Of a stretch of 64,000 nucleotides of DNA, positions 50,056 to 64,000 are shown in pieces; the stretch's first letter is position 1; the number at the start of each line of letters is the position of its first letter. Location of the stretch: assembly GCA_947044365.1 (NCBI GenBank), contig OX345639.1:1933001-1997000 (forward strand), read 5' to 3'. The notes beneath the pieces were generated by a model that saw nothing but the letters and a program-made list of their open reading frames with translations, was not told the origin of the DNA and made no database searches. A program made the position numbers and the translations under genes. The DNA comes from Petrosia ficiformis. Its lineage: Eukaryota > Porifera > Demospongiae > Haplosclerida > Petrosiidae.

Positions 50056-53000
50056 TTATTTGTTAAAATCTTTGGTCTGAATATTATTCATGAAGTAGTA
50101 AGCTCCTCGGTGTGCCATCAACTCAGAATGTGTTCCTTGCTCGATCACATGACCTTTGTGTAGTACAGCAATACTGTCTGAATTGTAAATGGTGGACAGT
50201 CGATGAGCAATTATGATGGTAGTACGACCTTTCCTTGCTTTATCCAGAGCCTCTTGAACTATCTTTTCACTCTCAGTGTCAAGAGAAGAGGTGGCTTCAT
50301 CAAGAAGAAGAAATTTAGGGTCTCTTACTAGAGCTCGAGCAATGGCTACTCTTTGCTTCTGACCTCCACTTAACTGAGTACCCTTCAAACCAACATTAGT
50401 GTTGTAACCCTATGGTATAGTATTATTACATGATAAACATCACACATACATGTATTATATAACCTCTAACCTGAGGTAGTGACTGAATGAAGTCATGTAT
50501 ATTAGCAGATTTAGCAGCCTCAAACACTTCTTCATCACTGACTTCTCTGAAATTTGCTCCATAACGAATGTTATCTGCAATGGACATATTAAACAGTACA
50601 GGTTCTTGAGATACTAGACTAATCTGACGACGAAGCCAAGATATATTCAAATTGTGAAGATCAACTCCATTCAGTAGTATACCTCCAGATGTTGGATCAT
50701 AGAATCGTTCAGTTAGAGATACAACTGTACTTTTTCCCGAACCACTGGGTCCAACTAGAGCTAATGTTTGACCAGGCTCAATGTAAACACTTAGACTTTG
50801 TAACACAGGTAGGTCAGGCCGAGTTGAATAGGAAAATTGAACTTTTTTAAACTCTAATTCGCCATGATATTTATCCTGTAGAAGGTTGCATGTTCTCTGC
50901 TTATATATAATCGTGAATATTACTAAGTAAACTTACAAATTTAATTCCAATTGTGCTCTGTGAATCTATTGCAGGAATTCTGTTTAAAAGTGAAAAACCT
51001 CTGTCTGCTGAAAAGAATGCTTTCTGAAAATCAGGCAGAAATGAGAAAGTTCTTCGAAAAAGAATGGTAATAAATCCAACAGCTGTTATTGCTCTGCATG
51101 TTGAAATATCAATTTAATTAAAGCCATGGTTATCCTTACTAAATGAATCTATTTGTGTTAACTATACCAAATGTCTCACCTGACTACTTTGGCATAGTTA
51201 TCAATATGATAACTCTTGTCTGGATCCGAAGAAAGCAGAATTGCTCCAACAATGAATGATACAGCATATACATAAATGACAAGAGCGAATGAAATACGCA
51301 ACATCAGTTCTTGGATAACAAACGTCCGTACTCTATTACTATAATGAGAAAATTGACATGGTATTATAAAATTCATATGATTATAAGATAATATTATAAA
51401 TTTGCGGGGATTCAAACTCAGAACCCTAGATTGCTGGGATATTGCTCTAGTCAGCAGGTAGAGGCTAAGTAACAGTGTGGCCTATATTGGGATGTATATT
51501 TCCATAGGAGAAGTGTACCATAGCCTACATGCCTCATAACTATTCTACCTAAGGGAGCACTCCAATGCATACACATAGACATTAACTTTATAGAATCAGT
51601 TATAAGAGGGGATCCCATGGTTACTGATAGTGGAAATGAAATGTGGCAACACACAGTAACAAATCTAAGACAGATTTGGATAAAAGATGGTGAATTCCCA
51701 GGCAATGAAGATAATATAATATCGATAAATAGATTTAATTACATAATGATAAAACATACTGCAAGTATTTGCTTAATTGGTTTTCGTATTTATTTCTGAG
51801 TATGTGTGCAATTCCAAGAGCAGTCACTGTGCGAATATTATCGATGGATTCAATGGCTGTTTTGACACTCATCTCTAATAATTTCCATGTTTTTGATGCA
51901 AGTGAGTTTGTAAGATAGATTTGTAGAATATCTCCTAGCATTAGAAACAGTAACAAAGGAATGAGAACGAGTCCAAGACCCCAAGATGACTCAAGGGCAA
52001 TTATACCACTAGTAATAAAAGCTGCAATTGATCGTAGAACCACACCAATCTCAAAACCAACTATCTGTAAAAAATTACCATGCATAATATTTAATAGTAA
52101 TTATTCTAGTTTATTAAACCTTGTTAACTTCTGTAGGGTCCACACTCAATCTAGCAGATAAAGACCCCAATGTATTATCTTGTCTGTCGAACCATGATAT
52201 TTCTTGTCTTAACATTGCTCTAAACAGTTGGACCCTTAATCGTTCTGTGAATCTCTCTCCAGAGACTAATAATAGATAATACTTAAGACAAAAGGGAGAC
52301 AGTATTAATTTTGGTAATTGTGTTATATATAATAACTTACTGACAAGAATTGCAGTACTGATAGTACAACACCAATTAATATATAGTAGATTACAAATGG
52401 AATAATACCATCAATCACAGCATCTTTATCAGTTTGTGTCAATTCCTTGATGAGAAGGGAAAATTATGCAATTAAAACATATATTATCTTACTACGGTTG
52501 AAAATTGCATAAAATATGTTCTGGTGTCAATACTATCAAGAGTGTATGAGAGGAGAAGCCTTGAAGGAGTGCAACTTTAAATTTTATTCAGAAAAAAAAC
52601 TTACCATATTAGGAAGTTTATGTAGGCATACACGTGATTAATTACAAATGCCCACTATAGCAAAACAATTAAACAATTTGGTAGCTCTGTAGTTGGACAA
52701 TCCATTGTGCTTTGCTACTCATAAATGTTTGATACTACAAACACTAAATTCTATGAATAAGGCTGAAATAGGAAAGTGAATGCTATAGTCACAGGGAATC
52801 AAAACCCAGGGCCACTGATTTCAGTGTTCTCACCACTGAGCCACAACAACCAGACAACCATCAGCACTTCACAATATAGTAGACTCATACCTATACTCAT
52901 GATATATTCACAGTAGACTCATACCTAATTGAATTGCAAAATTATTTTACAATATTGCAAACAAACTTTGTATCCCTTTTTACTAATATTACATAAATTA

Positions 53001-56000
53001 GCACTTTTGACCTTGTCTGTGAGAGGATAACAATGATAACAGCAACATTAATAATTTCAGTTTGTGTTCTGTTTGTTGTTATTTACACTATCTCACATTA
53101 AGGATACATAATCATATGCATGCAGTAATCATCGCATGAAGAACATGATGCAGTTGTTGTCTAAGCTGAAAATCATAATACCAGTATGCTCACCTCAACA
53201 GACAAACTAAACACAATAAACAGAGATGATAATATAACTCCAACACCTATCATTGATAACATTCCAAGTACTGTCAGCCAAGAGTCAGGTTTGTGGAGTT
53301 GAAACACTTTTTTCACTGTCAAAAACTTTCTTTTTTCCTTCATAAATATGTGGAAGTTATTACACATTTATATTATCTGTACATACATACCTCTTGATGA
53401 GGGGCATTACAGTACCTAGAAGATTGAACTTCAACTGTAGGATATACATGCATAGTTTTGCCTTCTTTCAAGTAAAGCTTTCTGTAAGGATTTGCAAACA
53501 AGTTAGATTTCACACTCCAGTCAATGGAAATCTCTTCAGAAGATACACCTTCATCTTCAATTGTTTGATTCATGATCAGTTGATAATAGAGACCTTCATT
53601 CTTCATTAATTCACTATGACTACCCATCTCTACTACACACCCATTATCAATACCAATAATCACGTCTGCTGTCTGAATAGTAGACAGTCGATGAGCAATA
53701 ATGATAGTAGTACGACCTTCCCTTGCTTTGTCTAGAGCATTCTGAACAACTTTCTCACTCTCTGTATCTAGAGCAGAGGTAGCCTCATCAAGAAGAAGAA
53801 TCTTGGGATCTTTTACTAATGCTCGAGCAATGGCTACTCGTTGCTTTTGACCTCCACTTAGTTGAATTCCTCCTTCACCAACTAGTGTATCATATCCATC
53901 AGGTAGTTCAGAGATAAAGTTATGAGCATTAGCTGTTTTTGCAGCTGTCTGAATATCATCCATAGTAGCACCCTCTTTCCCATAACTAATATTTTCAGCA
54001 ATACTAACATTAAATAGAACAGGTTCCTGAGATACAACACCAATCTGGTTTCGTAACCATTGAAGGTTTAAATCCTTGATGTTGGTTTCATCCAACAATA
54101 TCTGTAAAATATTGAATTGATAATAAGCTACACGTAATAATATACTCACTGATCCACTACATTCATAAATCCTCAGTAGAAGTTTAATAATAGTGCTCTT
54201 CCCACATCCACTAGGACCAACTAATGCAATAGTCTGTCCTGGTTTAACACTCAAGTCTAATCCATGTAATATCTGTACATCAGGACGAGATGGATAACTG
54301 AATATAACATTTGAAAATTGTATACTGCCTTCAAAGGAATCCAGAAAATTACCATCAGTAGATATCTGATCTTTGTCGTAATCCTAAAGGCATGAGTGAA
54401 TAAATAATAATATACATTTAAATATATAACCTGATCAATGATATTAAAGATTGTCTGAAGTGATCCTATAGCAGTTCCAATATCTGCTAGGAGTGGAATA
54501 GCCTCAATCAGCATATAATTACCAACCACTATAGATGAAACAACCTACAATAATTAATCAAAAGCACTGTAAATTTATATATTAGACTATAGTACCACTA
54601 TAATATCTCCAGGTGTTGCCTCACAATCAACCAGTAGATATGCACCATATCCAAATCCCAATGCATGATGAAGGAGACTAATAAATCCATGAACAACAAT
54701 AACCATTGAGATAGCTAGGTATATCTTATAGGATGACCATCTGGCATTCTTCAAATCATTTCCATATCTGAATAATGAATATAATTATCAATGTTCATCC
54801 ATTCATCAATCTTCATTTATATCTATCCATCCATTATCATCTTATACATGATTCATCTGAGACTGACAGAATCTCAGAACCATTTGCTTATTGCGGGGTA
54901 ATTACTGAATTACTATGGACTCCTGCTATATATAGTTTAGTATGATGCTCAATACAATGACATGCTAGAGAATTTAAAGCAGAAAGTGAGCTGAGTGGTA
55001 TTAATGACTACCTCAAGCCAGATAGTATAATATACTTTATTGGTACTACTAAGCACTACTGCCACAGGATGTGTAATTAAATTAATGGTATAGCAACATG
55101 ACCAATAACAACACATTGTGTACAAACATACATTATATAACATTATTATTATTGTCGCAAGGGTAATTTATTAACAATTCAACACCTTGTAATAAAAGCC
55201 ACTACCTACCACCATACTGGTAAAACATTAAACTGCACATGTACATGTAGTTACACATTAACAGTGATAGTATCTGGTAAAACTTTAATTTAACATTTGC
55301 ATTATACAGTCAGCAGATGGATGTCACATACTTCTATACTGACTATAAACGTAATGTGTAGTTACCATGCCACAAAAATCATGGCACGTCAACATGAATG
55401 CTATATGCAAGTTTGACTAGACCTTCTTCCCTTGTGCATGTGAGGGTCAGCCCAGTAGGACTATTATAAACAAAGTACAGGCTGAAGATGACATAGAAAG
55501 ACATTTAAAATTTACTTTTCAACTGCTTTTATTTCTCCTCCAAATGCCACCACTGTTCTTATGGATGAAAATGTTTCTCCAGCAATGGATATAGCCCTAG
55601 ACAGTGCACTTTGCTTTTTGATTGACTCTGCTGTAGCAACCTGCAAAGAGTAAAAATCACATAAGTAGCACATGTTTAAAAATGGTTATATTCACTTTCT
55701 TCACAATCGTAGCTGTAGCAAGTATGAATATGTTCAAAGGATACAAAACAACACTTAGTTTCCAGTTAATACTTAATCCTATTATAAATCCAGTTAATAC
55801 TGCACTAATCCTCTCAATAAAATCAACAGCCAGTGTACCAAATCCATCTTCTATGATCTGAATATCACTATGATAATAAGCAGGACCATATAATGATCAT
55901 TATACAACAGAAATAGTTATACATACTTTGTAAGATGAGAGTGTAGTTCAGTAGAAGCATTGAGATCATACCATTTAATATCTCTTGATAAAATACATTT

Positions 56001-56475
56001 AAACAATGCTTGTCTCATGTGGTTGGCTTGTATTTGTGAATTTATACCAAGAAATGCTTTAGAAAGGAATGAAGCTATTAAATACCCAGTGCCTAGTGCT
56101 ATAGTGTAGTAGGTATACACAATTATCTCATCTTTTAAACGTTCTGCAGGGTCACTACTAGTTATATATCTAAGTATCCCTTCTTCAGAGGTGTTACAGA
56201 AGTAACTACTTGTATTTGAAGTGGATATTATAAGTGAATAGTACACTAGCTCATCAGCCACAAATCCAAATAGCAGAGCAAGGATTGGAATAACAGTACC
56301 AGTAAGAATAGACATCAACAGTCCTACTGTTATACCAAACATATTTAATTTATTAGCATACCGGAACTGCATGTAGAAATAAAAACATAAGTACTTTAGA
56401 AAGATTATATAAATTCTGTCTAACCAAAGCCAGTACAGAAACCTTCTCTTCAGTTTTAGTGGCAGACGAGACCAT
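50056..56475 (-). CDS. ABC transporter C, ABCB (P-glycoprotein/MDR1-like) full transporter
   Basis: Minus-strand paralogue of genes A and B. Exons: 56475-56425, 56366-55927, 55867-55696, 55640-55516, 54767-54596, 54544-54431, 54383-54150, 54101-53391, 53337-53194, 52445-52341, 52281-52120, 52064-51760, 51338-51180, 51093-50937, 50875-50471, 50409-50056. The total is 3810 bp, 1269 aa, in frame. The start ATG (56475) opens [20 protein letters not shown]1: [38 protein letters not shown]2: [35 protein letters not shown]. Both ATP sites look intact. Compared with A and B one intron is missing: exon 54767-54596 fuses what are two exons in the others (117 + 55 bp there, 172 bp here), so C lost it or A and B share a gain. 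A CACGTG E-box lies at 56767-56772, about 290 bp upstream. The substrate cannot be told from sequence. Confidence 0.93.
51398..51478 (-). mobile_element. Degenerate tRNA-like element
   Basis: On the minus strand, GAGTTTGAATCCCCGC is a B-box-like T-arm preceded by CTGACTAGAGCAATATCCC. Box A is poor. Probably a decayed tRNA-derived SINE head in an intron of ABC gene C. No target-site duplication was located. Confidence 0.35.
52785..52860 (-). mobile_element. tRNA-like element with perfect box A
   Basis: On the minus strand TGGCTCAGTGG matches the pol III box A consensus exactly. GGGTTTTGATTCCC about 35 nt further matches box B with one extra T. Its layout is that of a tRNA-derived SINE head or tRNA pseudogene. 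It lies in ABC gene C between exons 53194 and 52445. Confidence 0.45.
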
Positions 56476-57699
56476 ATTTCTAAATAAGAACAATAATTAT
56501 AATATTATCATTATAAAAAGTTATCTTTTAAGCCAGAAAAAAAATCTAGAACTGGGCAATGTGAGTTCCACTATCATCAAAGCAAAGAGTAAAATATTCT
56601 ACATTTGTCAGCCAACTATGTACTCTAACATTATTCTGTATTGTAACTTACATATTGTCTATGGGATCACTATCATGCACTTCTCTTGAAAATCAAGTGG
56701 TTGGCCAAAAGGAACGTTTTAGTAATTATATAAAAAATTATAATTATATATATAGCCAGCTCCTCCCACGTGACTCTAATCGAGGGCTGCAATTCTGCAT
56801 TGACTGCCCAAAATGAAAATGGTGTAAACTAGAATTCATTATTATTACTAATAAAGGTAACAGATGATAATTGTTGTAATAATGGAACTCTTATTGTTAT
56901 AAAAATGTTTGCTATTCTATTATATATCTATAGCCTAATGGTCTGTATATCTGTAGTCTAATAGGGTATTAGCCCTAGTTTTCTGCATCTATACAAGTTG
57001 CTAGATTTTGTAAAAATATCAGTTCAATTTTCAATTAGCAGTCAGTTATCTATTATGAGTTACTACAGAAGTCATTGGTTATAATAGTACAGTAATAGTT
57101 TGATCATTCCTGCAATGGTCATGGACATGCAGTGAGATATCCAATTAAAACTGAACTTATTGTCCATTTTTTACAGTGAATTATTCATTCATTCCATGAC
57201 CACTGAAATATCAGTATCGAGTACTGGGACTACCCATGCTACAAGTAGTTTGATGAAATACAGCCATCACTAAAATCAGGAATAGTGCTTGGATCACACA
57301 CAAAACTATTTTGCAGATATATGCAAGACATCAAACAATCAATGATTGAAATATTTATAGTGGAGATTTCTTGAACTTAATAGTAATGCTTATTCTTGCT
57401 TCGGCCTGAGGGCCTTCATTGAAATGTTTGGTTTAAACTTTTCAGTTTGGTAATGGTGTATTATCTTACTATACTATATCACAGCTATAGTTTATTACAG
57501 AGTAGGTTTATAATAATTGAAATTGAATACAGACTTTAAATAAAAGCAAAAACTCATTCATGAAATCGTGTTACAATAATTAGAAAAAAAATTGAAGCAA
57601 TCAAAAATCCTACAGTGAAACAAATTGAATTTGATTTGAGAAAAGGAGTGCACATAACTAAATGAATAATACACTAAAAACTAAATTATGAGAGTATAC
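56476..57699. other. Spacer between SURF4 3' end and ABC gene C 5' end
   Basis: 1224 bp of AT-rich sequence. It should hold gene C's promoter; there is a CACGTG at 56767-56772. It also holds the SURF4 3' UTR, with a minus-strand AATAAA at about 57491-57496, 200 bp past the stop. No coding sequence or repeat is recognised. Confidence 0.55.
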
Positions 57700-61672
<3,973 letters not shown>

Positions 61673-64000
61673 ATGGCTAACCAAAAAGAGGCTGAATTGA
61701 CAGACCAGGCTTGTGGCAGTACTGTTCCCTCAAGCTTGCTACAGTCCTTGAAACAGGGAACCAGCAGTGAACCAAAGAGACACAGTAATGTCAAGTTACC
61801 TCCTCTCACTATGATTACATCTCAGGTGAGATACTTTGCCACTCAAAAGCTAATGGATTGTAGGAGTGGAGTACAAAGAACTCTTATAATATTATAATTT
61901 AATACATGATTACTATTTCTCCATAGACCACCAGTCCTTCAGACAGCATATGGTATTATCACAAACAAAGAAAGAGATTCAAACATCTCACTGATAACAC
62001 ACAGTGTGTGTGTGGTGCAGGAAGGTATATGTGTATATATAAATATGTTGGTATGTTAATATCTGAAATAAAGCAGTTAGTCTGTATTATATCTAATACA
62101 AAGATATTGCATTTATACTGCAAATTCCCATATCAAGCAAAAGGGCTGGCCTGCAGTCTCAGGTTGTGTCAATGAGCACAGTCTACAATGAGCTAGTGAT
62201 GGTGATACCAGAAATGTTCATTTCAATGTATACCAAGTAGTTAAAGAATCAGTACCAACGGTATTGAGTACTATATAAATGAGTATATGTATTGGATTGT
62301 GCATGTGCAAGGTATCACCCATGTTTCTAGTTGTTGCTTGGCGAAGGAGCTTAATAGCTTAATCGTTAAACATTTGATGTAAGAGCTTTTGCTAGCTAAT
62401 ACATTTTTGCCAATATAGGTACAATGTACATGGTATGTCATTAAATATTCATAGCAATTATGACATCACATGCAATACCTTTAATTTAACCAGAACTCAT
62501 AGCCCGAATAGCCTTACCACAAACAAATGTGGTTACTATGGTAATCTTCTTATTGTGTGATAATATGTATATGTTCACACATCTATTATAGAGACATATC
62601 ATTTCTTTATGATGCAACTTTGGATTCAACAAAGGTGAGATGAAAAAGAAGACATTTACAATGTAGTTACTGGAAACCAAAGCCATGAAGTGCATGTACT
62701 CATGTGGCACATGATATAATATTATTCAGAAAATTAGCAGTCATGTAATTCATTATACATACTAATGACACCATCAGGATTGGAGGAGGGTATTTGGGAT
62801 TCCCCCTCTCATACAAACCGAGTGAATTGTTCACACTCAACTTGTTTGTAGTCTTGTTTTTGTTAAGTGTCATGCCTTCAGACCCCCTAATATACTCAGT
62901 CTTCCCCTCCTCTCCTATAAAAATTCTCTGACATTATAAGTAATAAAAAACTGAGATAGTATGATAAGTTTGGGGTTAGAAGCTTCATTGTTGGTAATTA
63001 TAATTACTTATAGGATGATGATAGTGTTCCACAGACACTTATTCCTAATGAATATCATTTAGTGAAACATCCTGGTGTGTTAGGACTGGAATTTCATGAT
63101 GAGTAAGTCTACTAAACACTATATCATATTGTTAAATCCATTTCAAGTTGTGTATTAATAGTATCGATGCATTATCATAAGTACTAATTTTATTTATTAC
63201 TTATTCAGACCTTACACAACACATCCCGAAAGTCATGAAAGACATCTCACAACATTTCCATCTCTGTGAGTTGGTACATGTAGTTTCTGCATTTACATTC
63301 ATACATGTCTGAACCAATCAGTATTAATCCTATACCTATATTAATTGCATTTGTCTCTAGTTTACAAAGAAATGTGTATTGAATGTTAATCATGTGTGTG
63401 TGTGTTAACTTTAAGGTGAGCATATAACCTGGATAATATACAAAAGTGTAATGTACATTGTAATATGTATGTATACATATTTGCATGATTTTCCCTTCTT
63501 TACATAGAAAACCATCTGGTAGACATGAAGTGATGTATTTAAAGGTTAGTACTTAGAAAAAATTGTTATAGTAATTACTAATACTTATAGAATGCTATGT
63601 ATCATATGATGGAGAAAGCAGGAATCAGTAAACAGATCACTGACTCAGATTTAGCTGGTCCTACACAGGTATATATATAGGTTATGTATAATAATATTAT
63701 GTGCATCTGTATTTAACGTTAGACATTAGTACATGTATGCTCATCAATGTCTACATATGTATTAATTTGATTACTTACTATATCTGTATTGTAAGTTTAG
63801 CATTATATGGACATTGAGCACATTGCATGTTCATCAATAGTAATTTTTAATTAATGTATTATTTCAATGATTTTCCAGTAATAATGGACATTGTAAATAC
63901 TTCATGAATATAGATGCATAATTTGATTTCACTTGTCAAAAAAGAGCAAGAGATTTATAATGTCTGTTTTCATGAACTCATAAGACAGGTAACTATACAT
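61673..64000 (+). CDS. AXDND1: Axonemal dynein light chain domain protein (AXDND1-like), 5' part
   Basis: Exons: 61673-61825, 61927-62024, 62592-62634, 63014-63102, 63209-63265, 63508-63544, 63591-63668 and 63914-63988, with a donor at 63989. All join in phase, giving 210 aa before the window ends. It begins MANQKEAELTDQACG. Later DSIWYYHKQRKRFKHLTD, CVCGAGRDISFLYD and PNEYHLVKHPGVLGLEFHD precede KKEQEIYNVCFHELIRQ, the start of the axonemal dynein light chain (p33/DNALI1-type) domain. AXDND1 is a cilium/sperm-flagellum associated coiled-coil protein in vertebrates; expression in ciliated or choanocyte cells is an inference. DNALI1 itself is shorter and starts differently, so AXDND1 is the better match. 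The gene is incomplete at the right edge. Confidence 0.8.

Overview
The window is animal nuclear DNA. It is AT-rich, the genes have many exons with GT-AG introns (often only about 50-60 bp), and the proteins are metazoan: USP20/33, SURF4, AXDND1 and full-length ABCB exporters. The very short introns, tight head-to-head gene pairs and abundant small inverted-repeat elements suggest a sponge such as Amphimedon; this is an inference. There is no sign of bacterial operons, CRISPR or phage. All gene models below were spliced by hand, checking reading phase across each junction.

Left block (1-28190), two genes on opposite strands. On the minus strand (13244 to beyond position 1) is a gene of at least 26 exons. 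It encodes an RGG-rich N-terminus, a UBC (ubiquitin E2) fold whose active-site Cys is Thr, a long helical middle and C-terminal leucine-rich repeats. I do not recognise this architecture. Head-to-head with it, 523 bp away, is a complete 21-exon USP20/USP33-type deubiquitinase (13768-28190, 795 aa) with both DUSP domains but no N-terminal ZnF-UBP.

Middle (28191-32158): about 4 kb with no complete gene. It holds foldback/MITE elements, a 631-bp element with TA-flanked inverted ends and a transposase-like ORF, and a possible orphan two-exon coding fragment.

ABC block (32159-56475): three complete ABCB (P-glycoprotein/MDR) full transporters, A (plus, 1256 aa), B (plus, 1264 aa) and C (minus, 1269 aa). 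A and B are in tandem; B and C converge. Most splice sites and phases are shared, so these are local duplicates. Their last exons (second NBD) are almost identical while the membrane domains have diverged.

Right block (57700-64000): SURF4, an ER cargo receptor (minus, 4 exons, 274 aa), lies 130 bp head-to-head from an AXDND1-like gene (plus, first 8 exons), which runs off the right edge. The 130-bp gap holds a palindromic GC-box/E2F-like site.

Introns and spacers carry several families of short inverted-repeat elements, tRNA-like (box A/box B) elements, minisatellites and TA/TATG microsatellites.
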